A DNA stretch of 64,000 nucleotides from the NCBI GenBank assembly GCA_037903475.1, contig JBAJFG010000102.1:682001-746000 (forward strand), given 5' to 3'. Position 1 is the first letter of the stretch. The number at the start of each line of letters is the position of its first letter. This DNA is from Ancylostoma caninum. Taxonomy: Eukaryota; Nematoda; Chromadorea; Rhabditida; Ancylostomatidae. A program made the translations under genes and the position numbers. Below are positions 37,892 to 49,995 of this stretch, piece after piece. Under the pieces are notes generated by a model. It was not told the origin of the DNA and ran no database searches. It saw only the letters and a program-made list of their open reading frames with translations.

Positions 37892-38376
37892 TTGACCTTG
37901 ACACCTTTGTCCTTCTCATATGCGTTTTATATACATGAGAAAAGCCATCATATTTGGGAAAGCATTTTTATAACAATATTTATAACAACTGCAGTTATCC
38001 AACCAACATTATATTTGCAGAGCTTGGTCGTCTTTGTCACGTTTGATTCTCTTCTTGGCCTAGTTGACTGCATCTTTGAAACATCAACTATGTTGCATTT
38101 GAGACATGCTAACGCAGTATTCAGTTGGATAAGTTCTAACGTTTGTATTGTATCTCATTACATTCATTATTTCTAAAGAAGTTCTTGTGCATGCAAGCTA
38201 CTTATTTTCAGGTCTTAGTTTTTCTTTATCTTATGATGTCTATGAACGCGTACAGTATTATGTTTCTGAATAAAGAACTGCAAATGGAGGCATTTGGTCC
38301 GTTCCGGAAGAGATTTAGCGTTCTATGCTCTTCCAGTGTCACGCCTATTATCTTTGTTCCAAAAACTTTACATTAA
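37892..38376 (+). pseudogene. possible 3' pieces of the srv-like receptor
   Basis: An acceptor (ttttccatag) at 37891 is followed by a hydrophobic open frame, and a second acceptor (cttattttcag) near 38211 by VLVFLYLMMSMNAYSIMFLN followed by KELQMEAF, which resembles the TM7-to-tail transition of nematode chemoreceptors. The link to the pieces at 34.2-36.0 kb rests on strand, order and a plausible phase-0 join only. Confidence 0.35.
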
Positions 38377-39956
38377 TGCTGAATTGAGGCAATTTAATTA
38401 CTTGCCACAATTAGAGCGAACGCTGTGTTTTACCGTGTTGTATGGAAGCGGTTTGGTCTGTTCAACTACTCACTAATAGTATGTACTTCTACATAAGATG
38501 TAAAGTTGAAAGCATCACCCATGATATTCCTGAGATTTTCAGCATGGGAGTAGCCAGTAGTAGAGTTATATTCCCAGTAATTTTACGAAAGTTTCACTGT
38601 TGGAAATGTAAGGAATCGCAAGACATAACAAATTAAGTACGCGATCCTCCTATTCCCAAACGAGTTGTAACATGACATAAATCAGCTATTTTTCCATGCA
38701 GTCACTCACTTTTACAGGGACGAAATTTGTTTTCTGCGCTTTGCTACACTACTCTCAAATTGTATTGGTTATGATGGTCTGTTACTCTTCTATTCTCCTT
38801 TTTCACTAATTGTTGATAATTTATTTCACCTCACAATACCTACTTTTCTCTGATGTTCTGTATTCACTCTGCACTTATATTATTTTCTATTTGTTTTTCC
38901 TCATAGCTTTTGTATTTTCTTTGTGGATACATGTGTGCTGCCTACATTTTTTTCTTTCTGTTTCCATTCTTATTAGGCCAAAATGCGCTGAACAAAGTCG
39001 CCTAATTGTGTGTAGTGCATAATCCGAGTGATACTGTATGCATAATGTAATTGTTCAAAAGCGCATTCTGGTGCGAAATTGATGTTAAAGCATGATCAGC
39101 AATTGAAACTGGGAAGCTGGGCCAGATTCTGAGGAGAATGACTGTGTACAGTTCCCACAGTATGGGACGATGAAGAAAGCGTTCTTCACTTTTGTGTCCA
39201 GCCCTGACCATACAACGCTAGGATTTCGCTGAATCGCAGCAAACTAGGAACATCCACAATTCATTTTCACGCAGCTTTTGTCAAAATTGTTCACTGTGAT
39301 CGTGTTCATCATACTCGGCAGACCAAGAGTACGTTGAGATCTCCGTGGAGTATGCAAATCCATAGAGAGAGAGAGGTCAGACCGAGTATGATGAGATTCA
39401 GAAGGAAGTAAGGAAAGGCTAGGAAAATAAACTTTTGCTTGGATTCGACTTATTGTTTTCGTGATCATACCGGAAACTTTCAGCCAACCACTGTACACAC
39501 ATTAATCGTGGCAGTTTTACGATGGAGCAACTCAAACAACATCGACGCACACCACGTCAATATAAAAAATTACAGCGGCCAAGGTAACTTACGAACAGGT
39601 TGACGCGGAACGATGGGATATCGATGTAAATATTCCTTAGACCAAATCTAGAATTTCAACACAAAGCATAAATTTCCACAATGGGTGCACCTGCGAAAAG
39701 GCGGCTTCGTGTTAAAGGACTAGGCGAATAAGTCGGATTCTTACAGTGCATCCTATCTCCGTTGACACTCGTGGGTCACGCTTACATGATTTGTGCAAGT
39801 GTTCTATCGGAAATTGCAGTGAGCGCTCTTGAAACACAAGGAGGTTTCCTGCATGTGGGCTAGTAAGCCACTCATGGCCTAGGATTTAATCTCTCAAGAA
39901 TATAGCTACGCAATACTGAATTTTATAAGAGCGGATAATGAATGCACTTTATAGTA
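38377..39956. other. no gene seen
   Basis: AT-rich spacer. A plus-strand open stretch of 70 codons at 38810-39022 is almost entirely Leu/Phe/Ile from T-rich sequence and is not taken as a gene. Confidence 0.4.
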
Positions 39957-41189
39957 TTAGGTGCGCGCAAAAGTTTCGGGGCAGTTGCACCTAATTTTTC
40001 AGAACGCCCATAACGCCATAACTTGACTCAAAGGCAGCAATTTTGTTCAAAACAAAAAGCATTGGCATCTGCGTAATGGTGCCAATGTTGCACAGAAAAC
40101 ATTTTTCCAGAAGCTAAAAATTTGATAGGTCTACACCTGTAATGGCGGCACACGTTTACGAGTAGGGTCTGTTCATTAAATGTTTTACAGCGGAGATAAA
40201 GTCAGAGAAGGTTGAAATGAAGGTGGTCTGTTAGCGACAGGTATAAGGAGTAATATACGTTAGGCTAGAATTTCGGAGCACAAATGGCCAATTCTTCACA
40301 CGATTGATACTGCAACGTGCTGGTGTGCGCTATCCCACACCCGTATCAGACCACATATTTCCGCCAGTGTCGGCCCTATGCTCAAGAGTTTTCCCGTGAT
40401 TACTTTAGGGAAAAGAAAATACTATTGGGCGATTATTGTGCATTCATTAGAAAAAATTCATTGCAGATGAGTCACATTGCTGACATGAAAGGTCAAAAGA
40501 AGGTAGTGATGGTTCGGCCATTTTTCAGGTGGGTGGCAGGAGCCCGGACTTTGGGATGAGCTCCTCCTATTATCGTACCTGACCCATTCTCTATCAACAA
40601 TAACAATTCTTCTATGAAACGAATTGTTAGGAAATCTGAAGATCGAATGTCCGCAGACTTGCCAGTGTGGACGTTGGTGCTCTTCGCTCAACCCACGCAG
40701 AATCCATCTACTCACCTTTCCCTTCTTACCGATTTTCTTCAAGTGATGAGACATTGTTGACTAAATTGCTCGTAATGTTTTGCGCACTTTGCCCAAGATC
40801 TGGTTCAACCTGCTCTTTCCTGGCGCCTTTGCGATGACCAAATTTTTGACCAACTTGTGAAGCATTTGTCAGGCTCTCATCGTCGCTCAGAATTGCTAGG
40901 AACCGTCGAACACCTGGCGTTTTAGAGGACGTACTCTCTACAAACGCATTATTGATGCTATGGTCGCTTCTCTTGTTGATCTCTAGATTTGATTTTATAA
41001 AGCGAAGCTCCCCCAAATTATTGCACAGCACATAGCATTGGGTTTACATTCAAAACGCTATGATTTAGATCCAAGCCAAAAGTGGTATGGGTCATGAAAA
41101 CCGTTGCAGGATATCGCAAACGCAAGGAGCAAAACAACATCAAACGATGAACTACCACCAACTGCCTCGGAACTTTTGCACGCACCTAA
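39957..41189 (-). mobile_element. full-length but dead mariner element of a second subfamily
   Basis: The left end TTAGGTGCGCGCAAAAGTTT and CGGGGCAGTT is mirrored at 41158-41189, with TA on both sides (39955-39956 and 41190-41191); length 1233 bases. On the minus strand, 40754-40458 reads SHHLKKIGKKGKVSRW then LSEEHQR, the conserved mariner (N/S)HLKxIGKVxKLxxWVPHELxxxxxxR region, followed by WVRYDN in the position of WVLYDN. A further N-terminal piece lies at 41031-40726 in another frame. Frameshifts and stops show that it is inactive. The ITRs differ from those of the copies at 28.0 and 31.5 kb. Confidence 0.75.
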
Positions 41190-41223
41190 TACATAGTATG
41201 CTCTACCTCATGCATATATGATA

Positions 41224-41472
41224 AGGGTAATTTATACAAGCTGCGTGCGTCAGTCGCGCATCAGTCGCACGCATCCATTCACATGGGATTTTCCATGAAG
41301 ACCGGTCAACACGGCATGCAGATCCTCAATGAAAAGAACATGCGGCTGCAGCGAGGTCGTAAACGCGTGCGTCTGGGCTGCGACTGCGATGCGACTGCTA
41401 TGCAACTGGGCCATATTCTTCATCATATAGACGCACGCGCGTCAGTCGCACGCATCCAGTATAAATTGCCCT
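41224..41472. mobile_element. 249-base MITE with GC-rich CGCACGC/GACTG termini
   Basis: The left arm agggtaatttatacaagctg then cgtgcgtcagtcgcgc is inverted at the right end (gcgcgtcagtcgcacgcatc then cagtataaattgccct). The interior repeats gcgactgcgatgcgactgc. It lies 34 bases beyond the end of the mariner element at 39957-41189. No coding sequence. Confidence 0.6.
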
Positions 41473-42016
41473 ATAAACTGCCAGATCTAGCCTTCGGGTA
41501 AAGGAGTGATTCAAAAAAAAAAGAAAGCAAAGAATGATAAAGATAATGCTGGTTGATGTGATCTCATGCTGGAGTGCTTAGTCTAGGTCATAACCAAACA
41601 ATTCCCGACAGCTGCGAGTTTTTCAGCATTTTGAGTCAATTTCGTCTTCTTTCCGGTGTTCTATAGCAGACGCAATATCACCTTTCATTCATGGCATCAG
41701 GGGTGGGATCGTCTTCAGTGCGTGAAAAGTATTGACCGTCTTTCGTGACACATAAAATACGTAGAAAATCGATACAAAAGACAAAATGCAATTGTTCTGT
41801 TCCCTAGGATCCCGAGAACAACAGAGGCACTCATGTATTTGATGCGCATCAGAGAAGATGAAAGGATGCTCCAGTACCGCGCTGCAAGTAGTCATCTTTG
41901 ACTTGATTCGGAGTTTTTATTGAGAAACTTTTGTGAAATTGAAAGAGTGGAAGAATTAGTACACGTTCAGCCCCTCACAAATCCACTAATGACGTATCAA
42001 CGGTGCTGAACACTAT

Positions 42017-42437
42017 CTTAAAGGCAGGGGCTCACCTCACATTCGTGGTTGAGGTGATGGCGGATTCTGCATCTCCTCGACACTCTGAATCCAGCGGTAT
42101 AGGTAATTCCTCTCAGAAAAAGTTTAAATCCGTTTTCCGGGACGGGGTCCGTAACAGTTTGCCAACCCGAGTTGACGTGTGAAGGAGGTGATCTTATCGA
42201 TCGAACACGCTGGTTGGCGAACGCTGCTGCCGTGGCAGGCAGCCAGCACAGCGATCTGTTTTTTTTGGAGTGATCCACCTCGGGGCTCCAAAAATGTAGC
42301 CACTTTGAACCCTTCGAAAATGAGGCTTTCGTCGTTTTTGAGCCTGTTGATGTACATAACCGAGACAACATGGCGAGAAGGTCTAGGATATGTAGATACT
42401 TCCAACAGGCGGAATGAGGTGAGCCCCTGTCTTTAAG
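42017..42437. mobile_element. 421-base MITE, copy A
   Basis: Terminal inverted repeats of 23 bases (CTTAAAGGCAGGGGCTCACC + TCA) match with one mismatch at 42017-42039 and 42415-42437. The interior shares long blocks with copy B at 45757-46136 in the opposite orientation (ccaacccgagttgacgtgtg; gggctccaaaaatgt; ttcgaaaa(t/c)gaggctttcg). Open frames across it on both strands are by-products of its GC-rich sequence. Confidence 0.75.
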
Positions 42438-42851
42438 GGCATATCTTTCTGTTAGCATTGGAAATTCTATTCTTAAAAGCTCACAATCAGATTGCATTCA
42501 ATAGGTGTGGCCGAGTCGCGCTGGTCATGGACGAGGAAAAGATCGATAAAGCCGTTTTTTCCACTAGGTGGATCTTCGCGAAGTCAGTTTTTTCCTGAAC
42601 GGCAGCCTCTCTGCACCGTAGCGAAACAAATGACCACTGGAAAATTAGTACTCATCAGTAAGGACATCCTTTGAAAATTCAAATATCATGGGAGTCCTTG
42701 ACAGAGAAGAAATGAGAGAAGATCGAGTTTTTGCCAGAAACTAGCTCTAATAGTGGCTAAACAGCTATAATTACCATAGAATGGCAATGAAATAGCATCG
42801 CAATCAACGAAGACAAAAAAATGAGAGGAGAAGGGAAAATGAGGAATTTGT

Positions 42852-43505
42852 TTAACCCATTGACGACCGCGTGGCTCACCGGTGAACCGCGCTTTTTTTT
42901 GGTCGCGTGGGACCGCGCGGCTCACCGGTGAGCCGCGCCTGTCTTATCAACTACTGGACCTTAATTTCGAACTATTTCGCAGTATTTCCATACGGAATTG
43001 GTACGATTCTTCCTGAGAAGGCCTAAAACTACTGTGGTTCAAGAAAGAGTTTTCCCTTATTGCGAAAAATATCATGAAAAGGATGGGATTTCAAAATCAA
43101 AAATTATTGCTTTTCATTTCTTGTGTAGTGGATGGAAATTATCTGGATAAAAGCCACATTTTCTACATAGAAACACGTTCATTACATCCTGCACCTCCTT
43201 ATTCGCCAGGCTAGAGCCGCACGCACATGTATACTCTCTGAACACTCCGTTATATCACTCAAAACACTCTTTCCAAACTTCTTTCGTCCTCAATGAAATC
43301 CAGAAGGGTTCAGATCCTCTCCTTTTCTGGTCTGATGATACAGATATCTCTTAGAACTTAATTTCGAGTTATTTTTGCAAAAAGATCAGTTCTATTCCCA
43401 ATTATCTTATCGTAACAGTGTGGAACTCGACGGGTGCTGCACTCTTAAAAGGGGCGTTGGTCCCACGCGCCAGACACGCAAAAATGCGCGCGGTCAATGG
43501 GTTAA
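42852..43505. mobile_element. piggyBac-type MITE, copy 2 (inverted relative to copy 1)
   Basis: It starts TTAACCCATTGACGACCGCG and ends GCGGTCAATGGGTTAA. The block order is the reverse of the copy at 19883-20541: here the CTCACCGGTGA palindromes come first and the cgtgggaccaacgcccc-type block comes last. Length is 654 bases. Left flank and right flank both show TTAA. Confidence 0.75.
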
Positions 43506-43511
43506 TGAAGG

Positions 43512-44057
43512 ATTGGAATGCAGCACAGCCATTCCGCGATCTCAACGAAATTTTGGCTGAAGAAAAGACAGCAAAGCCAAGTCAATAGATATTCGAGTAC
43601 ACCAAGTAAGAAGAATCTTACAGATGGAGAAGGAAAAGACCTACGATCAAATTTGGACGACAAGGAACTTTTGGCAGCCGTGGAAGGGAGGGATGTCTGA
43701 TTGACGAGATTCCTCAGAAACGGAGCCTGCTCGTTCTGCTTTGTTCCTGTCTGAGAGTTCGTGCTTATGCAGTTGGTCAATCCCCATGCTTTTTTTTTGA
43801 GCCTCTTGAGAGGAAGAACCATGGCCGAATGGTCCATATTGAAGAGTTCGGTTGGCACTCCCATTGTCAAGCTTTCGTCCTCTTCCAGGATGCCCAAAAT
43901 TCGTGGTGCTTGGAATGCGATGGCCAACCTCTCTTTTCTTCATCTGTGAAGCTCGCGTCTTATGAGTATGAACAATCTTTCAACTCAGCCTTGCTGATTC
44001 GTCCATCTTTGAAAGGCTCGCTGAAATCGCGAAATGACTGTGCTGCATTCCAACTTT
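43512..44057. repeat. large imperfect inverted repeat
   Basis: The left end ttggaatgcagcacagccat (then tccgcgatctcaacga) is inverted at the right end (tcgctgaaatcgcgaaatga then ctgtgctgcattccaa). Similarity continues inward (cagatggagaaggaaaagac versus the inverse cagatgaagaaaagagagg). The pair begins 7 bases after the TTAA of the neighbouring piggyBac-type MITE. It may be a foldback element or an inverted duplication of a formerly coding stretch, since both arms have open frames. Confidence 0.5.
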
Positions 44058-45756
44058 TCTCGAAGTAATAAAGCATATTATGGCGGGTGTGGATGCGGCT
44101 TTTCATAGCACTCTTAATAAGTCAAAAGGAAGGATTATTTTTGTGAAAAAAGCATTCGAAAAGCTCCAATTTTCATCAAGAGAGGAACTCACGAAAAAAA
44201 CCGCATTAATTATGCACCTACCTAATATTTCCATTTTCAATAAATTAATCGGAAATGCAATTTTCCTCTTCAGTGTGAGGTAGCTAGGGTAATAAAACGC
44301 CCAAACGAAGCCAGTTATATCGTTTAATTTAAAATAAAATCATTTTCAACCCAAAAGAATTGGAGAAATTTAACATTTCATGAATTTTCTGACACGCCAT
44401 AGAATGCACTTTCAGGTTAATTCTCGAAATAAGAACACATGTGGGAAATGTTAGAATAAGATAAAATATATTGAGCAAAGATGGGACGATTATTCAAGAG
44501 CAATCTTTCTGTACATCTTTCATTCTGCACACCTCATCACATGAGTGAAGACTGTCATGGATAATGTAACAAATATCCCCTGCAGTAGTCACACGTTACT
44601 ACAGAGGATGTTTATAACAACAATTTCTCGTGCTCACTGAGCAGTACCAGAGATCTGCAGTGCAGACAGAGGCGCTCGTGACATTTGAAGATGCAGCCAC
44701 CGATGATTACAACGGCTTCTACAAAGTCACCATGCCAGACGTCTGGTGTTTACTGACCGTTAACATCCTGATTTTTGAAAGTAATGCGAGCTAAATCCTA
44801 TTAATAGCAACTCAGTATTAATAGGCTGGCTTTACAGATGATAACAACGAAATGACGTAAGTAAAGACAGTGTGTGAACGATCATGTTGGATGAAGGACA
44901 AAACTATCTATTGAGAAAAACTGTTAGGTCAGTAATCGGCGAGACATTTAACATAGGTAAATAGCCAGGCAAGCACAGCCGCGTCCCAGTGGCATCCAAA
45001 CCTTTGCCGACAGGAGTACATTTAGGTCCTTGCATAGTTTCAAACACAATCGCAGAAGGTAAAATAAGGTTGCAAGATGCACATAAATAGTGGACGATAT
45101 GAGCCTACGTAAAAGTGGAAGTAATTTTCTACCCCAACGTTGCCAACCCGATATCAAATGCGCGCGTCTCACCTGCGTTTGCGGTCCGTCAGAAATACGG
45201 CTGGGTCCATCCTTCAACATCTACATACATAGTCGCATGCACTGCAAACGAACACATCTAGTACAACTTGTATCGAACTGTTGGCATGCGTTCATAAATT
45301 TCTACGTCTCAGATACAATAAGACTCGTATCCGAAATATTTTATCCAGCCTACGTAGCCGAATAAATGAGGTATTATGAAGATATATTAGTGCTGTTTGA
45401 ATATACTGGTAAACAGTGAAATTTCGTTCAGAAGTGATTTGATAGAAGTTTCATAGAGAGAATATCCATATCCAATCGGTCAGCACGTTAAATTTATCCA
45501 AAGGATAAGTTGGAGGAATCAAGTAGGAAATAACTATGGGAAAATATCTATCACAGATGGAGGACTTTTTCAGAAATTACCAAGTAGTCAGCAGTCAACC
45601 ATCCGAAGGATTTGTGAAGGCTCTCCATTTACCATTTAGGTAGTTCTAGCAATGGAATAACATATTTCAACTTGAAAAACCTTGGCCCACCCCATGCACC
45701 ATCCACAGGGCTAAGATTCATGAAACAAACCAACGGTGATTAGTGAGATTGGTTAT
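44058..45756. other. no gene supported; one exon-like fragment
   Basis: Mostly repeat-like spacer. Bases about 44646-44743 on the plus strand follow an acceptor-like cactgagcag and read QTEALVTFEDAATDDYNGF, which looks coding. Neither a donor of good quality nor neighbouring exons are visible. Confidence 0.3.
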
Positions 45757-46136
45757 CATTCACCTCGTTTCGCGAATTGGAGTTACTAACACATCTTAGA
45801 CCTTCTGCCCATGTTGATCCCAGTAATGCGAAAGCCTCGTTTTCGAAAGGGTCAAACTGGCCACATTTTTGGAGCCCGGAGGCGGATCGCTCCAAGCCGT
45901 GCTGCTTGCCTGTCACGGCTGCAGCGTTGGCCAACGACTCCAGGCGTGTTCAATCGATAAGATCAACGGCTTCACACGTCAACTCGGGTTAGCAAACTGT
46001 TACAGACCCCTTCCTGTGAGAAGGGTTTATAGACCATTTTGAGAAAATTTATGTATACCGCTGGAATCAGGGTGTCGAGTTGATGCAGAAGCTGCTGTTA
46101 GCTCAACCACGATGATGAGGTGAGCCCCTGCCTTTA
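45757..46136. mobile_element. MITE, copy B (about 380 bases, one end eroded)
   Basis: The right end tgaggtgagcccctgccttt + aa (46115-46136) is an intact terminus of the family seen at 42017-42437. The left end is degraded (attcacctcgtttcg). Interior blocks match copy A in inverted orientation. The two copies lie 3.3 kb apart and point opposite ways. Confidence 0.7.
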
Positions 46137-49100
46137 AATCCTAGCCCAAAAGACTCCAGTGGCCAGTGGAATGGACTCGCTCGCACCAGTCGAAATGCGG
46201 CACTTTGATTGTCTGCGCATCCTCGCATTTCATCGACATCACCGATTCTCATTCCTGTTCGATTCTCCGCTTCCTGTCCAGACCTGTCCAAACGAGTCGA
46301 CCGCAGTTTCCTGTTTATTGGAGCTCTGTACACAAGTTGAATTACCTAATTCCATCCCGCCTCACCCCCCGGGCACGCGGAAGTCCACTGCCCACCCTAA
46401 ATAGCCCGATACGTAGTGTGGTTGCGCAATGAGCATGAACTGTTGATGATCATCGCAGCCTACGACAACTGTCACTGCATTCGTCACAGTGTATCCAGCT
46501 GCTCGACATTGCATCGTTCACGTGAATGGGCGGAGCCAGCACTCTGCGGTCGTCCACGTCCCATCCTACTGATCCTTGAAAAAGCTGGTGTCCACGTTTT
46601 TCCATGCAGCAAGGCTTCCCCTATTATTTTGACATTCTTAACCTCGAAACAAATGAAATTTGTAGGTCACTTTCATACTAAAAATCCAAGGATCACAGGT
46701 TGTTATTGCCGCATTGCATTTTGTTATGTTGCAGCGTTTTCAGTACAAAAACCTGATCACTGGTCATGTTACAAGTCATTTTTCATCCTTTTCCTTCTCG
46801 CTCTCTATGTCTCAGTCCCTGTCGCTTCCATCTGTTCTTGTTTACGCGTTCGTCTCTTTCATGGATGCTGGCTAATACCAGTCGATATTCGCAGCGCATA
46901 TGGAGCACAGTGGTCTGGCTTTCATCTATTGCCTCATAGCTGCTTACCTCAAGCTCATTTTTATCCATTCCTACTTGTATCACTCTAGCATCTTAGTATT
47001 CACTGCGAAACGCACGATTTTAGGGAAAAAATGAAAAATCAGGGAAAGAATTGCTTTTCCGGAAATTACGAAATTCTCATTTCCTTTCCAAAACATGAGC
47101 TCTCTATGAAGGTCAAAAATGAATTGAATATCTGCCCCCTTCCAAAAAATGTATCAAAACTTTTCAAACTGGCACTTGCCTGCATAGTATAATGAGTTGT
47201 TAGGAAGCTGTCTGCCTGAACTACCCATGATGGCGCATTATGCTGCGGAAGTCCCGCTGTTCCCCTAATCATTCACTATTTAACTCGCACTAACTCGGAG
47301 CGCTTAATACAAATCAGCTATAATCTTTGCCGTAGAAAACTGAATCTTTACTTTATAAGGTAATAAAAGATGTGATATGGCTTGTATGACCACTTATCAC
47401 TTCCTTCAGAACGGAGTGCATTTCACGTCACCAACTCAAATATATAGTGTTTAGACTTATTATTGAAGGATTAGACTTCATTGTGTATATGATGGCATCC
47501 TAGCCACAAATAGTTCAGCTTCAGTTTATCCTGGAGATTGGTCCCAGTTGGAATTCCATGGCACACTGATCCTTCTGTGCAAATTAAAGCTGCTGAGACT
47601 TCTTCCTTCCAGTTCATAGACTGTTGGCGTCAGGATTCTCGTTGATTTAACTGGTTTTGGTGATAACTTCCTCTTCCTTTTCCCTCATCCATCATTCTCC
47701 ACTTTTGTTCTATCTTTCTTTTCCAGATCATTTCCTTGCATTTAATTTCTCCGTGAAGCATCCACTCACTGCTTCTATTTAGTGCGCTATATCCATATCC
47801 ACATTATAAATGTTCCCGGGCGATTACTACCTTCCACGGGTGTGGAGCGTTATACCTGTAGAGGGTGGCACGACTAAGCTCTGTGATCGGTCGATTTACG
47901 AAACTAGACAATCGCAGAGTTTGGTTGCGCCGCCCTTTTCAACTACAACGGTCTATCCCCCCCCCAACCACCTTTGTACAAATGACTAAGAATGGACGAG
48001 TTTAACTGGCGAAACCTGTAAATTCTGCAAAGTAAATTAAACACAGGAAGTGGTAACCATGAAGAACACTGAAGCATCATTTAACAGCTTCAATCTCGAA
48101 TGCTGCGGATAAGCATGCCCGATAGAAATTTCCAGAACAAGTTCCATCGTTCCAAGTAGGTCCGCACTCCAGATTTCTCCACATGTCCTCCCGTCAGTTT
48201 ATCGATATCTTCCTCAAAGTACGTATTCCTCATGCCCAACAGTAACTCTCATGTTTTTCGCCACTTAGTGACACAAAGACCAGTAAAACCAGCATATGTC
48301 TATGCCAAACATCGGTCAGTTCTTTCACGTGCTACAGCTCGACATCACAACACCACCACCAGCAGCTGTGTTTTCAGCCAGCGTACTACTAACGGAGATT
48401 GAGAGTTATGGGCCGGGGTTCCCCGGCCGCATGACTCGCACAATAACAAAATCAGTGGGAGTATTTGAGCAGACGACAGAGGTGTGTCGTGCGTCAGTCA
48501 GTCGACTTTGCTCCCGTGGTCGTTGGACGAGGTCACCTTGCGGCTTGGATTCATCCGGCTTGTCGATCTGCTTACTGTAGCAGCTTCTGGAATCTAATTG
48601 TCGTATGACCAACTCCCAGTAACATTTATGAGCGTCTATTTTTATAGATTGCATAAAAAACAAAAATGCAATGTAACTCTGACGTTTTCCACCATCTTCC
48701 TCCCCTTGTACTTCTTCTGCTTCATCCGGAATTCAAGCCAATCCATCTCATCCTCAAACCCGTCCTTTAACACTTTGTTCCATCAAGATTTTCTCCTTCA
48801 GTTGAGATTTCTAACCCATTTTGCGGAGAAATTCCCAAAAATCCCTCCAATATAACTAGTTATTGACAGGACGTGCCTAGATCATAGTTATAAGTAAGTA
48901 TAAGTAACAAATAAATAAATAAGTCAATTGAGAAGTACCGGAATTTCTAAATGGTTCCTTTCTTCTCCAGGACCAGGACTCCTGATTTTTCCAAGGAAAT
49001 CCAGGATGAATACATACATATTTTCTCTGGAGTAATGTATGGATCAATACTCACATCAGCTGATGACCCGTGCAAACAAAGCAGTAATGTTTGTGTATAG

Positions 49101-49995
49101 CTTGGGCGGCGACATCATTATATTGGGGTCACCCTCTCATATCTGGCCTCTATCTCACTCTTCTTCCTCTGTCTCCGTCTCTCTCCATCCCTCACTCATC
49201 TGTTTCTTCTAGAAAAAGCCAACAAAATTCGATGGACAATATCCAGGAAATCAAGGAAATTTTTCAGATAACAAGTTCTCCTCTACTCAGAATTCTCTTT
49301 CTCAATGATATATTTTTAAAGGAAAATATTTAAATGAAATAGAAGTCTTGCAAGAGAGAAAATAGAATTTTCCTTTGTGGAACAGTGGAATCTTGGATGG
49401 AAGACATCGATCAAAAAGCTGCTGGCAATTTTCCTAGAATAGCGCAAAATTACGAAATATTTTGTATTTTTTAGGGTAAATGCTCCGAATTCGAGCTACC
49501 CAGTTGAATGTAAAATTCGTTTCCCACCAATTTAATCCCGGAAAGCTCTTCTTGCCAAGAAACCGAATCACTTTCCATAATTAAATCTGCTTTGAAAGCA
49601 ACCACCCTCAGTTTTGCAAAAAAAAAAGATTTTTCGAACAGCTCATTGTATGAGAAAGCCAGACACTACTGGTAGCATAGGTTTCTTTTCTCGCTGTAGC
49701 GAGTGGGCGGGGTGCTCCACAGCACCGGCCCGGTTAGCCCTTCCTACTCGTCTAACAAGGTCTATAAATCCAGTTGTTCCGATGGACACCTATTATGCCA
49801 ATTTTTGGAACAAAGTGTACTAGTTGTGAGCTTTAAGCTCCACCCAAATCCAAATCATTGAAATTTAGCTCTATGGTCATTAAAGTCCTTAAAAATGATT
49901 TTTATCGCTAAGTGATGCTGAATGGTTAGTGTAGCTTTAACATGAGAGACTCCAACATGCTACCTTCTCATATAATCCAATCTCATATAAATTTC
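46137..49995. other. spacer with GC-rich islands, no supported gene
   Basis: The plus-strand frame at 46416-46988 is open for 190 codons but is Cys/Phe/Leu-rich, lacks a good start or splice partner, and its second half is T-rich. A GC-rich patch at 46150-46560 and another at 48340-48560 could be promoters or repeat remnants. 47957-47965 is a C9 tract. 48880-48930 is a (TAAG/AAAT) simple repeat. Confidence 0.35.

Noticed and set aside
42018..42497. 159-codon minus-strand open frame
   Set aside because: It lies almost wholly within the MITE at 42017-42437, and the other copy of that MITE does not keep the frame.
43502..43927. 141-codon minus-strand open frame and overlapping plus-strand frames
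   Set aside because: All lie in the inverted repeat 43512-44057; frames on both strands and in both arms disagree, so no single gene is supported.
46416..46988. 190-codon open frame on the plus strand
   Set aside because: No credible ATG or splice context, Cys/Phe/Leu-rich second half from T-rich DNA, no recognised motif. A frame of this length can arise by chance in 64 kb.
47820..47970. GC-rich patch considered as spliced-leader RNA or small RNA gene
   Set aside because: It lacks the spliced-leader sequence, a donor at the expected position and an Sm-site; ends with a C9 tract.
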